From NCBI GenBank assembly GCA_020796225.1, contig CM036753.1:80063441-80127440 (forward strand): a DNA stretch of 64,000 bases, written 5' to 3'. The notes under the pieces are model-generated. The model ran no database searches, was not told the origin of the DNA, and was given only the letters and a program-made list of their open reading frames with translations. The stretch is from Arion vulgaris. Its lineage: Eukaryota > Mollusca > Gastropoda > Stylommatophora > Arionidae. The number at the start of each line of letters is the position of its first letter. The first letter of the stretch is position 1. Below are positions 1-9,131 of this stretch, piece by piece. The position numbers and the translations under genes are program-made.

Positions 1-317
1 ATTTGTGCATTTTATTTGTATGTATCTTTATCGTATTTCCGTAATTGCACTGCTACCACTACCAGTAGTTTCCTCCCCGATCCCTGCCCTCTTAGCCAGA
101 CCAGAACCAGAGTCTGTTTCCAGGGTCACCGCGTGGAGGTTAGGGGCAGGGTCTTGGTTAGCGCGCCCTCGCTAGCCCTGGCTCATGTTACCTCTATGAC
201 CTCATGAGCCTTTTGACCCCGTGCATCTTTCGTTTCGCATCAGTCGTTATCTTATAATAGTCAGTAGCTAGTTCGATGTGGACGAAGAAGAAAACTTTCA
301 TATACGGTTAATGTGTA
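1..317. other. No gene recognised
   Basis: I see no coding similarity, tRNA-like boxes or repeat structure here. The short open frame near the left edge is somewhat GC-rich but lacks recognisable motifs, and it is cut off from any upstream context by the window edge. Confidence 0.4.
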
Positions 318-893
318 TCACTGACTCACTCACTGACTGACTCACTCACTGACTGACTCACTGACTCACTGACTGACTCACTCACTGACTCACTCACTGA
401 CTGACTCACTGATTGACTGACTCACTGACTGACTGACTCACTGACTGACTGACTCACTCACTCACTGACTGACTCACTCACTCACTGATTGACTCACTGA
501 CTCACTCACTCACTCATTGACCAACTCACTGACCCACTCACTGACTCACTCACTGACCACTCACTGACTCACTCACTGACTGACTCACTCACTGACTGAC
601 TCACTCACTGACTGACTCACCCACTCACTCACCCACTCACTGACCCACTCACTGACTCACTCACTGACTCACTCACTCACTACCGCACTCACTCACTGAC
701 TCACTGACTGACTGACTAACTCACTGATTGACTCACTCACTGACTGACTCACTCACTGATTGACTCACTCACTGACTGACTGACTCACTCACTGACTGAC
801 TCACTCACTGACTGATTCCCTCACTGACTGACTCACTCACTGACTGACCCACTCACTGACTGACTCACTCCCGGACTCACTCACCCACCCATT
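318..893. repeat. (CTCACTGA)n-type simple satellite
   Basis: About 575 bp of alternating CACT and GACT tetramers, with point changes such as CACC, ATTG and CCAA increasing toward the right. The array has no fixed higher-order unit. It runs out into a CA-rich stretch at about 905-951. Confidence 0.95.
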
Positions 894-905
894 CACACGC
901 TCGCA

Positions 906-951
906 CTTACACACACACGCACGAACTTACCCTGCACTCACACACACACAC
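906..951. repeat. CA-rich microsatellite
   Basis: Imperfect (CA)n and ACAC-rich sequence directly following the CACTGACT satellite. It is probably the degenerate edge of the same simple-sequence block. Confidence 0.7.
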
Positions 952-1400
952 ATATAATTGAACTGTCTCTCTAACATAATGAGATAATATAAAAACAGGC
1001 ATAATAGACGTTACAGTACATAGAGAAACGTACATAAGAGAAAAGTTGTACTGATGTAGCAACGACATAAGTAATTGTACAATTTAACATGATCAATATA
1101 TCGACCACCAACTCTTCATGTGGGTTACATTACACAAATTCAAAATAATGAAGAACGTTGCCATCACAATCACAGTACAGATTTCATAACAACTTTTGTG
1201 CAAGAAAATGACTAAATTGACCGTTTAGAACAAGTTAAAACTGAAAATACAATAGCTTCAACTTACCCAGCACAGATAATGACTATGGGTTGGTGAAATA
1301 CTTATTACCAGCAATACTAACAGTTAGATTTCATCATTGTGACATACTATCCTTTTGAAAATCTATTGTAACCTTGAACTCAAATGTACCTTAGTTTAAG
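952..1400. other. Unassigned AT-rich spacer
   Basis: No repeat unit, TE motif or convincing exon is visible in this stretch. It ends at the left target-site duplication of a MITE. Confidence 0.4.
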
Positions 1401-1408
1401 GTTTAAAC

Positions 1409-1808
1409 CAGCGTTTCTAAACTGGGGTCTGTGAGGTACTCACGGGAGAGGAGTGGGGGGTCCTCAAGCGCTTGAGGAAATATTATGATCTTTGACATTT
1501 CAAATAGAAAAATAAATTTCAGAAACATGTATAAAAACATGTATAAAAGTATAAACATGTATAAAACAATGGTAACTAGTTCCGCTGAGAAATCAAAGGA
1601 CCCGGACCAGACTGGAGTCTAAATGTCTGATAGGACAATATAAAAGATCATTTGAAGTCTGAGAAATTAGAGCCAACTTGACTTTGGTGTGGTGTGATAA
1701 TAACTCATTGCTAGAAGATTGATTTTCTTATATAAAACTTTTGGGGTTCACGTCAGAAAAATGTGTTTTAAAAGGGTTCCGCAGTAATGCAAAGTTTGAG
1801 AACCGCTG
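1409..1808. mobile_element. Complete 400-bp hAT-type MITE
   Basis: The element begins CAGCGTTTCTAAACTGGGG, and its right end read in reverse complement is CAGCGGTTCTCAAACTTTG. These are imperfect terminal inverted repeats of the hAT CAGNGGTTCTCAAA type. It is flanked by an 8-bp target-site duplication, GTTTAAAC at 1401-1408 and GTTTACAC at 1809-1816, with one mismatch. Eight-base duplications are diagnostic of hAT transposition. The interior holds no transposase frame, so this is a non-autonomous copy. A short tandem run of an ATGTATAAAA motif lies inside at about 1525-1565. The superfamily call is strong; I cannot name the family. Confidence 0.88.
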
Positions 1809-1904
1809 GTTTACACCAAGACATAACATTATGAAGATTTACAATAACAAATATGTTAATATATGTTTTGGTTAACACTAGAGGACACTTTCTAAGCTTG
1901 ATTG

Positions 1905-2147
1905 ATTGATTCATATATCTCTCTCGGGTCACCTAAAGACCGATGTACCAGACTATCCATAAATTCATTCATGTGGAAATCTGATTAATGCAGCCTTAGC
2001 ATGGGTGGGTTTCTTCCCATCCTCAGCGCCATTTGGAGCTCTGGTGCTTATCCTTCGGCGACGTGTTCGGATTCAGTCAGCGTTTACTATGTTCGCTCTC
2101 CGTTAGCCTTAGGCTGTCCCCAGCCGTCCTGCAAGGCAGCAGGTTCA
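1905..2147 (-). mobile_element. SINE-B copy (minus strand)
   Basis: Read on the minus strand this matches the plus-strand copy at 33357-33648. Shared features are the GCTGGCTGAAACCGG-like block, the CTTAAGCACCAGAGCTCCAAATGG-like block and the 3' end GTCTGGTACATCGGTCT followed by GAGAGA. The tail lies at the left end, against CTCTCTCGGG. Several deletions and substitutions show that it is an old copy. The right end abuts a SINE-C fragment in the same orientation. Confidence 0.7.
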
Positions 2148-2257
2148 CTTCTACACATTTAGGACACGTACATCCGATTTAAGCCAAACCTCCTTAATCA
2201 CCTCTTACGACATGCGTGGCAGGTAACAGTGGTTCTATTCTTTACACCCCAAAGCTA
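2148..2257 (-). mobile_element. SINE-C fragment (minus strand)
   Basis: Carries the SINE-C core on the minus strand: GGGGTGTAAAGAATAGAACC, the CCACGCATGTCGTAAGAGG block and the AGGAGGTTTGGC block. The 5' head and 3' tail are missing. It is followed to the right by about 380 bp (2258-2640) in which I see nothing recognisable. Confidence 0.75.
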
Positions 2258-2860
2258 TTTGATGATGATGTATGTAAACTAATAAATAGTTCACTAAAAG
2301 TATACACTGAACAACCTATCATTTCTCAATCTCCCATTTTTCCCTCCTGAAAACTTTACATGTACTGATGACGTCATCTTCCAAGTTATTTAACTGCACA
2401 TCTCACACGGGGTTATTTATAGTTGGAAGTCAACATTAGCCAACTTTGCTTGTTAGTTTCTGAGTCTCACAGAAAATATCTCGCCCATCTACATAGTTTC
2501 ACTCCCACCTGGTTTGTCAAAATACATTTCAGTTATTTATGTCTGTCTGTCTACCTATATCTGTAATTATTTTAAACTGTAAAACACGACTGGAAAATAT
2601 ATTAATAACTTCATATTGTTTTATATTTACAATCTGTGCACTTGTTTGATTAATTTACTGTTATCTTATTTGTATGATTCATGTCCTCACAAGAGCAAAG
2701 ATCCCAAGCGTCAACACCCTGTTGTAGAAGGCCTAAGTAAGATGGGCCGATCACGTTGCTCGGATGCCTGATAAACGCATCCCTGATAAACGCATCCCCA
2801 AACGGATGATGTATGTCGAACTTGAAGACGTTCTGCTGGTGGACAGAAAAAACCCCTTTT
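2258..2860. other. Unassigned spacer
   Basis: No gene is supported. A short direct duplication containing CCTGATAAACGCATCC lies at about 2767-2800. The open frames on the minus strand here run into SINE-P and are not genes. Confidence 0.4.
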
Positions 2861-2866
2861 TCCGAT

Positions 2867-3065
2867 CCAGAAGCATTTGAGCTGAAAACTCTTCGGCTCG
2901 GTGCCATGGACATCGTAGCCCTTCGGTTCGGTGCCACGAACACCGTAAATCTGGGGAATCTGTGACTTTTTCTGCCATCCCGCGGAATTGAACCCGCACA
3001 CACAGAGGGATAGTCACCGTAGTCCAACGCGCTACGAACACGCTGGGCAGACGGGCAAAAACACT
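2867..3065 (-). mobile_element. SINE-P copy (tRNA-derived, minus strand)
   Basis: On the minus strand it reads from GCCCGTCTGCCCAGCGTG through a tRNA-like A-box region (GTAGCGCGTTGGACTACGG) and a near-perfect B box (GGGTTCAATTCC). It then continues through a body mentioning GGCACCGAACCGAAGGG and a tail ending CTGGATCGGAAAAA. Copies with the same order occur at 19867-20075 (plus) and 62466-62645 (minus). The tRNA boxes plus dispersed copies support a SINE. The minus-strand open frames through this segment come from the SINE sequence. Confidence 0.82.
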
Positions 3066-3380
3066 TTAAAGACACTCTTAAAGTGTCTCTGAAATGCTTC
3101 GATATAGACACCACGTGCTGGGAATCCTTCGCAAGATCACCAAATGTGGCGCTGTAACAACACAAGAGAAACCCGCAAAGCTGAGAATCATCGTGCCGAT
3201 GAGGCACAAAGAAAACGAGCTGCGCGAAAAGACAGAACACACAACACCCACATGTCTAACCTTTATCCTGTAGTACCCCACCTGTTGTAGGGCATTGTGT
3301 TCTAGGATTGGACTCTACAGTTATCTCCGCACACAACAGAGAGGCGCAGCAGCACACGTCTGAGACTGTTGTAATCATCG
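3066..3380. other. Unassigned spacer with short hairpin
   Basis: A small inverted repeat (AGACACTCTTAAAGTGTCT) sits at about 3070-3090. Open frames on the minus strand show no recognisable domain. I cannot assign this stretch to any repeat family. Confidence 0.35.
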
Positions 3381-3534
3381 CTTGCGATGGATGGCTATAA
3401 TGAATGAAGTATTACAGAGTCCTCCGTATATCATAGACAGAGATGAGATCAATCAAATCTATCTAGAAAAAGAACTCAGAATCAAAGCAAACTGGCTGAT
3501 GATTCAAATAAGAATAAGAAAAGTGAAGTATTTT

Positions 3535-4015
3535 CATCATCATCATCATCATCAAGGTGCGTGTCCTTTATAAGACTTTGCTCTCTTTGCAGCACATCTG
3601 AAATTCACTCTGTCTCTAGCCAGTTCACCCACTTCGCCGATGGTCATATTCATGGTTTCTTTAATATCTTGTAGCCATTTTATTCTTAGTCTGTCTCTGC
3701 GTCTTGGGACCCTGTCCTCTTCTTCTTCTTTCTTCTTCTTTGCTTTCGTTCTTTACGAACAACTTTAATCACTCTTTGTGATATGTTTGATGTTTGCCAA
3801 GAACGTGTATACGTTGCACATGAGTTTAGTAGGCCGCTAAACGCATAGACTTCTACACATTCAGGACACATGCATCCGATTTCAGCCAAACCTTCTTACT
3901 CGCCTCTTACGACATGCGTGGCAGGTAACAGTGGTTCTATTCTTTACACCCCAAATTTGGGTCCCGGTAACCACTCAGACGACCCTGTCCTCTAATATTG
4001 TTCTCTCAAGGCCAC
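3535..4015 (-). mobile_element. LINE-beta 3' end inserted in another LINE-beta
   Basis: This minus-strand LINE fragment is 5'-truncated and ends at its left in (CAT)n, the complement of the family's (GAT)n tail. Its sequence parallels 32745-32935, including the coding region for the GRPRRRW..DIKETM-like segment. It is flanked by the 7-bp duplication GTATTTT at 3528-3534 and 4016-4022, and the host LINE resumes exactly there. It is itself split by SINE-C at 3721-3980. The 5' truncation, simple-repeat tail and target duplication are standard marks of target-primed reverse transcription. Confidence 0.85.
3721..3980 (-). mobile_element. Full-length SINE-C insertion with 13-bp TSD
   Basis: A 260-bp minus-strand insertion is bounded by the perfect 13-bp duplication GACCCTGTCCTCT at 3708-3720 and 3981-3993. 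On the minus strand it begins GTCTGAGTGGTTACCGGG and passes the core GGGGTGTAAAGAATAGAACC. It then reaches a 3' region with CGTATACACGTTCTTGG and ends in (GAA)n. The start resembles a tRNA A box (GAGTGGTTA), but I do not see a clear B box. It defines the ends of the SINE-C family. Confidence 0.93.
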
Positions 4016-4050
4016 GTATTTTGGACATACAAAAATACATAAAAGGGGTT

Positions 4051-4290
4051 TTAAAGCCAAAGGATTGACTTCATCACACCAGGTTTTACCCCATATGGCT
4101 CGGTCCCTCTCTGTTGAAATGGCATGCCACCTGCTGAGAGTATTGCATAAAGCACGAACTCCGTCGCTCCGGCATAAATCCTAGGAGTCTCTGGAATGCA
4201 CTCGTGAACGGAACGACGTGGTCGGGAATAGAACCCACGACCTTCGACTCACAAGGCAAGGGCTTAACCACTTAGCCACAAACCCCCTAC
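4051..4290 (-). mobile_element. SINE-T insertion (tRNA-derived) with 9-bp TSD
   Basis: A 240-bp minus-strand copy is flanked by AAAGGGGTT at 4042-4050 and 4291-4299. The head reads GTGGCTAAGTGGTTAAGCCC with a B box like GTGGGTTCTATTCCC. The body holds CCTAGGAT, GGAGCGACGGAGTTCGTGC and GAGAGGGACCGAGCCATATG. The 3' end is CAATCCTTTGGCTTTAAAA. Related copies are at 20645, 23413, 25561, 26234, 44620 (minus), 48906 and 62228. It interrupts the host LINE-beta. Confidence 0.92.
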
Positions 4291-4414
4291 AAAGGGGTTG
4301 GAGAAGTCCTTGTGGAATGTATCCCAGCAAAGACGAGAAGAGGATGACCACGGAGAAGATTGATTCAGGACAAACTGATGATTTAAGCATGATGGTTGCA
4401 GAGATCTGTCATAT

Positions 4415-4446
<32 letters not shown>

Positions 4447-4469
4447 AATTCCGAAGGATTGTTAAGGTA

Positions 4470-4684
4470 GACGCTCTTGTATTGTCGGGGCACCAAAGGG
4501 GAACAAAGAATAGTAACACTGCGATCTACAAGGCATGTCAAGAGGCGTCGCAGAAATCGGATATGCTGGCCAACTTGTAGGCGTATAACTAGCACAACGT
4601 ACAATCGCTCTGAAGCTCAGATCACATACAAATCACAATGAGTGGTTAACAAGTGGTAAATATGGAATGTTAGAAAAAGAAGTA
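4470..4684 (+). mobile_element. SINE-A copy
   Basis: Contains the family blocks in order: TTGTCGGGGCACC head, AACAAAGAATAGTAACACTG, GACCTACAAGGCATGTC-like, GCGTCGCAGAAATCGG, a GTAGGCGTATAACTAGCACA block, GATCACATACAAATCACAA, and GTGGTTAACAAGTGG before an A/G-rich tail. A central deletion removes the usual GAGGTAGGGGCCTAGGG part. Other copies lie at 11398, 20088, 21152, 24240, 30148 and 48833. Confidence 0.85.
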
Positions 4685-4685
4685 A

Positions 4686-4843
4686 GGATTACAAAGCAGC
4701 TCTACTTATGATATGCAATTTGATGATGATACACCATTCTCATTGTTGTTTCGAATGTTTTAGTATGGATTACAAAGCTCACTATGACATGCAATTTGAT
4801 GATGATACAACATTCTATTGTTGTTTCTAATGTTTTAGCAGAA
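4686..4843 (+). repeat. 81-bp tandem duplication before LINE-alpha
   Basis: GGATTACAAAG at 4686 recurs at 4767, with the following bases largely the same, including CAATTTGATGATGATACA and TTGTTGTTTC. It lies just upstream of the RNase H reading frame. It may be duplicated LINE sequence. Confidence 0.75.
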
Positions 4844-5566
4844 CTAAGTGATCTCAGGTCAACCTTAGCCCATTTATCCCATGAATCGGAGAGGGTAGTA
4901 ATCCAGTGGATACCCTCACACTACAAGATCAAGGGTAATGAAGATGCTGACAGACTGGCTAAAGAGGGAGCAGGAATGCCCCAAGAAAACAACCTGGTTA
5001 GCTATGAAGAAGCAAAACCATCGCCAAAGGGTACTACAAAGCAAAATGGGATAAAGAACACCCAAAACACAACAAGAATGATGGATATTACCAACTGTCC
5101 AGAAGGGACCAGACAGCCATACTTCACCTCCGGACGAGTCACAACAGAATGAGACACCACCTGTACACTAAATTCAAGATAGGCACCAACGACCTGTGCC
5201 CCTGTGGCTTAGCAAGTATGACAACAGAACATATCCTACAGAACTGCCCCCAGTATGCAGACCTGAGAAGAAAGAGGTGGCCCACTTATACCAGCGTCCA
5301 AGACAAACTGTATGGCGTGGCTGATGATCTGAGGCAGACGGCTGCCTTTGTTAGAGAATCCGAAATCCCAATCTAGTGAGAACGCAGAAGACAAACTGTA
5401 TGGCGTGGCTGATGATCTGAGGCAGACGGCTGCCTTTGTTAGAGAATCCGAAATCCCAATCTAGTGAGAACGCAGAAGACAAACTGTATGGCGTGGTTGA
5501 TGATCTGAGGCAGACGGCTGCCTTTGTTAGAGAATCCGAAATCCCAATCTAGTGAGAACGCAGAAG
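4784..5566 (+). pseudogene. LINE-alpha RNase H and C-terminal tail, dead
   Basis: A 122-codon frame holds the RNase H C-terminal motif VIQWIPSHYKIKGNEDADRLA, characteristic of jockey/I-type non-LTR retrotransposons with an RNase H domain. A +1 shift before about 5110 moves the frame to HLRTSHNRMRHHLYTKF, then a Cys/His tail (LCPCG...TEHILQNCP) and a stop in AATCCCAATCTAG. The RT and endonuclease portions are absent, so this is a 5'-truncated, frameshifted relic. The final 88 bp are repeated about three times. A second 3' end of the same subfamily is at 50231-50395. Confidence 0.9.
5303..5566 (+). repeat. 88-bp tandem repeat of LINE-alpha 3' terminus (about 3 copies)
   Basis: ACAAACTGTATGGCGTGG starts at 5303, 5391 and 5479, giving an exact 88-bp period. 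The unit contains the last codons and stop of the LINE plus the 3' sequence GTGAGAACGCAGAAG. Only the last unit runs into the terminal (GAA)n. Near-identity between units points to recent duplication. Confidence 0.93.
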
Positions 5567-5931
5567 AAGAAGATTCCTCATCATTGTTTTTGTTAAATTA
5601 TTTTCTAGACTACCAACCACATCTCTTTCTTCTTTGTTTTTCTTCAACCAGTTTGTATTATCTCCTCGAAGCTTTACCTTTTCTTCTGTTTTCTTTTGTT
5701 GTGTCCCGTTAGAACAAATCTCAAACAAAATTATAGCTTTGTAAAATCAATGAAGAACACAACAGCTTTGCACGGGACACACGCATTTGAATAACAGACA
5801 CACAGGAAACATATAAGACTAAATCAGATTAATGTCATTTGTTGTCATAAATGTAACAGAATAATGCTGAAGTGCTGCCAAACATCTACTGACATCTTTA
5901 CAAACATTTTTATGTAGATTCCTCTTTCATA
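5567..5931. other. Unassigned T-rich spacer
   Basis: The left half is polypyrimidine-rich with a 62-codon open frame that shows only low-complexity Leu/Ser/Phe content. I see no supported gene or repeat. Confidence 0.4.
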
Positions 5932-5950
5932 ATATATATATATATATATA

Positions 5951-6092
5951 CAGTGGCGGCTCGTGATTATTTTTGTTGGTGGGGCCAGACATTTTTTCCG
6001 GATAAATCATGGTTTTGGTTGCTATATTTTAATTTATAAAATAATAAAAACACGTTATACATTATTTTTAGTGGGGCCGGTCCCACTGGCCC
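5951..6092. mobile_element. Truncated 165-bp-family hAT MITE in a (TA)n tract
   Basis: Starts CAGTGGCGGCTCGTGATTA and matches the full copy at 20963-21125 through TCCCACTGGCCC. The right inverted repeat is lost and replaced by (TA)n at about 6099-6118. A second (TA)n lies at 5932-5950, immediately left of the element. Slippage or recombination between the two TA tracts could have removed the end. Confidence 0.85.
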
Positions 6093-6327
6093 TTTTTATA
6101 TATATATATATATATATAATGACTTGAATATTCTCTATACTGTTCTGCCCTGGGCAACTCGCCTCTTCTGTGGAAGTGAGTCCGATATGTCTCACAAATC
6201 TCAGTATAGTTCACAGGGTTTCATTGAAAATCGTTAAGAATAGGCTGCAAAAACGCTGCCCGACAAAATGAATTAAAAACAGAGCAAAATAAAATTTCTA
6301 TGAAATTATCACCATCTTTAAACTTAC

Positions 6328-6479
6328 ATCGGGGACCATCACCGGCCGATACAGAGTTCGTGCACTATCGGTGAGATCGTCATGTGTACGAAAAAGATAG
6401 TAGCACACATGTTATCCAACGAAGTGCAATGATGATGGCCCTATCGATCAATGAATGAATGAATCAATCAATCAATCAC
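6328..6479 (+). mobile_element. SINE-Q 3' fragment with (AATC)n tail
   Basis: Complementary to the left ends of the SINE-Q copies at 15283, 28327 and 55467. It reads through a GTTCGTGCACTA block, a CACACATG block and GAAGTGCAATGATGATGG, then ends in ATGAATGAATCAATCAATC. The tail position shows that the element runs on the plus strand here. Confidence 0.75.
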
Positions 6480-6563
6480 GCAGACATTGCTGCAGGCACG
6501 CTCCAGTGGTCCAATACTCGTTAGAAAGGTAAAGAATTCCGTACAAATACTAATACCCAGTAC

Positions 6564-6730
6564 CAGGGGCGGCTCGTCCTTAAGGGCCAGTGAGGCCTGG
6601 CCCCACTAATAATCGAAAGGGGGGAGACTTCCCGGAATAGATAAATAATAGTAAATACTCCCAAAAACCATGATTTTTCCAAAAATGTGTGTCTGGCACC
6701 ACCAAGAAAAATGACTACGAGCCGCCACTG
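6564..6730. mobile_element. 167-bp hAT MITE with 8-bp TSD
   Basis: Ends are CAGGGGCGGCTCGTCCTTA and, in reverse complement, CAGTGGCGGCTCGTAGTCA. The flanks are CCCAGTAC (6556-6563) and CCAAGTAC (6731-6738), an 8-bp duplication with one change. The interior (GGGCCAGTGAGGCCTGGCCCC and a TTTTTCC...GTCTGGC block) is the inverted counterpart of the copy at 20963. No coding capacity. Confidence 0.88.
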
Positions 6731-6738
6731 CCAAGTAC

Positions 6739-8282
6739 TATGAAGCGTCTCTAACTTCACATCACTACGACTATGATATTTACCGTCACCTTCCCTGAAT
6801 CTGCTCGTATTCTACTAATGAGTAAACGTCCACTAAGTGCTCTGTATTGTTAACTATAAATTAACTGGTTCCATCTTTATTTTTATATTTTCTTGTGATC
6901 TGGATAACTAATAGTAAATTCTCTTTATTTTTAGAAAAATCAGACCGTCTCATATTTACTCTGTCAATTCATTTGCCGAACACGATCATCATGTATGTCT
7001 TCATCTCACGTCTGTTCAAACTCACTCGGTCAATACAAGATAAAAGCCGTTTTATGGAATCTAGTTCGCTGTTTAGCGCAAATCATAGCGATTATATTAA
7101 TTCCTAGGATTGAGGGAGAAGCGTAAAGAATTTTGCTTGAGATAATTACCGCGGAACATCCCTAGAGGGAGAAAATCGATGCGTAACAACGACAAAAGAA
7201 ATTATCAAGGCGTTGTCATTTGAGATAACACCGGCGTTTTTTTTTCTCATAACAAACAAGGGAGGTTATTTTAGGTTGTTTCTTCTGTAATGTTGAAAAA
7301 TAAAAATAAACGAAGGAAAGATTTGCTTGAATCAATGTTTCAATTAAGTAACTGTTAATTTGTTATCTATACAAATGTTGTGAAGAAGTAACAACACAGT
7401 CGTTATTACATGTTGCTGACAGTAAATATCATGTTTTGGGTTGGTTTATCACAAGAGAAGGAGTTATTGCCACCTGAAACTGTTACACGTAACTTGATGA
7501 CAAAACAACTGAGACAAGTGAGAAGGGAGATAATTCGGGGCACAAAACATAATTCTCTATTCACATTCTGCGCGAGTTTTGACAGCTGGTATGCCAGGTC
7601 TCAAAATACCGTAAGAAGTGTGAGAATAATTATTGTTTTCTCTCGTTTCTCTTATTTTTCTTACTTGTTATCTTCTCTATTTCCTCATTCTTATTTTCAT
7701 TTTTTTTGGGTGCTGTTTGTTTGCGCTATCAACCAGTCTTTGTGATCTGTGTGGTTTGTGTCGACAAATTATGTTGCGCACCCGCTAATCCCTTCGTTAT
7801 CCGAATATCTTGATCTTTTGTCTGATATCAAAGTGTAGCGCCCACTTGATCACGGTCAAAGGGTGGGAGCATTTATATAACCATTAGGTAATTAAATATT
7901 TTAAAACAGATTCCGAGTAGCTTTCATTCGAAAGAATGACACCGTTCGGAATTTTTACACATTGAACCATAATTAGGTCTACTCGTTGTGGCACTTCCGG
8001 GTAGGGCTCAATTTATTTAAAAAAGGATCAACATTTCGATGAAAGTGTATACATATTATCCAACAGGAGACAGATTTGTACAGACGGGTAACTATCAGAT
8101 TTTACAAACACAATAACCTCACTTTAAGGTATCTTCATATCTGGAGTTATACTGTAACATGGTATCAGAACTGATTGGTCATAGGCAGGTCAGGTCGTCA
8201 GAGCTGATTCATGCCATTTCCCTTTTTTGTATCCCTCATCCCAAATCAAAACAAATGAAATAATTAGACAAATGGCACAGTT
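6739..8282. other. Unassigned 1.5-kb AT-rich region
   Basis: Contains several 60-110 codon open frames, all low-complexity or without recognisable motifs. I see no tandem repeat, SINE box pair or TE motif. A short palindromic stretch (CTTTCATTCGAAAGAATG) lies near 7920-7938. A downstream exon of the minus-strand gene candidate at 8953 could lie here or further left, but I cannot point to one. Confidence 0.35.
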
Positions 8283-8765
8283 TTGAAATGCAAACATGTC
8301 ACCATGAGCACTAAAAGAGCTTTGTTCAACGTAATCTTTCTCCCCACGTTATGCTATCAGTGCCAAATCTGTACGCTGAAATCAAATGATAGAAGAAAAC
8401 TAGTCACAACAGAGATGAAGTGGCTACGCAGAATTCTGGGAGCATCAAGAAGAGACCGGTTTAGAAATGAGGATCAGGAAAAAATGTGTGTACAACATCA
8501 ATACTGAACTTTATTAAGAAAGAAATGGTTCGGTCACAAGCAGATTACCAACAGACAGTGCGACTCACAGAGCAATGCTACTCTGATACATTGGATACAA
8601 AGCACAGTTTCATCCGCTCAATAGGTGGACCTCGAAGATAACAAAGAGATGAAAAACACTATATCTGAAGTGCACACAAAAGCTCATTCTAGAAATCTCT
8701 TCATGTTTTGACGCTGTGAAACAAAACAAGATAACAGAAAACAAAACAAAACAAGAGAAAAGAAG
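8283..8765 (+). pseudogene. LINE-delta RT C-terminus, dead
   Basis: The frame encodes FLPTLCYQCQICTLKS and then TEMKWLRRILGASRRDRFRNED, the post-RT region of many animal non-LTR elements (SILMYG.E.WT...MR.LRR..G..RRDR.RN). After a stop the similarity continues in other frames to GCETKQ-like sequence and an A/G-rich end with repeated AAACAAAACAA. Related remnants are at 16270 (minus), 17468, 37700, 38600, 48030, 53150 and 60735. It is 5'-truncated and frameshifted. Confidence 0.82.
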
Positions 8766-8952
8766 AATTAAAACTTAGCACCAAATGTTTGCTGTTACAG
8801 AAGACCCAAAAATACCACAATCACACACAAAAAACCACCACAACAAAATTGAAGTTAGATACATACAGAAGACAATACTATCACAAGTAATTATAAAGTA
8901 TACATCATCAAAATTACAAATTAACCAACAGGAAATTAATTGAAAAATTTAC

Positions 8953-9131
8953 CTTCTGGGTAAAGCTTGGTGACTGAATCACAATTCGATTGTTCCCCTT
9001 GTGATGCCATAGTTAGTGTACCTGTCACCATGACGACACATCCCAGAATACACCATGTGACGAATGTTAAATAAAGTAGATCACTCCATTTGATATAAAT
9101 TAATGATCTCAGAATTGCCATGATTGTAGTT
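8953..9131 (-). CDS. Candidate first coding exon of an unknown membrane or secreted protein
   Basis: On the minus strand an ATG at 9121 sits in a strong Kozak context (ACAATCATGG) and opens 56 codons plus one base. The frame ends at a good splice donor, CCAGAAG|GTAAAT, with GT at 8952-8951. The predicted N-terminus has basic and aromatic residues, then a hydrophobic segment at about residues 15-38 (LLYLTFVTWCILGCVVMV...), then a polar stretch with Cys47. That pattern fits a signal peptide or signal anchor. A possible acceptor (AATTACCAG) lies 10 bases before the ATG, giving exon 8953-9131. In that case the 58-nt exon at 13730-13787 would join it in frame. I do not recognise the protein. No TE motif overlaps it. 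Confidence 0.5.

Larger units (their letters stand above)
3382..4469 (+). pseudogene. LINE-beta reverse transcriptase C-terminus, broken by two insertions
   Basis: Three collinear pieces of one LINE survive. 3382-3534 encodes a segment with IDRDEINQIYLEKELRIK followed by NWLMIQIRIRKVKYF. 4016-4050 encodes YFGHTKIHKRG. 4291-4469 encodes KGLEKSL and then a decayed GRPRRRW-type tail with the M..AEI..M helix. The same motif order is seen intact in the minus-strand copy at 32745-33106. The first gap holds another LINE-beta (3535-4015) and the second holds SINE-T (4051-4290). In the 3' piece a codon run for Y-E-R-E-R-E has expanded into a (GA)n microsatellite at about 4417-4447. This is a non-functional retrotransposon remnant. 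Confidence 0.85.

Noticed and set aside
2650..3240. 196-codon minus-strand ORF
   Set aside because: Its middle is SINE-P sequence including the tRNA-like head. The remainder shows no domain.
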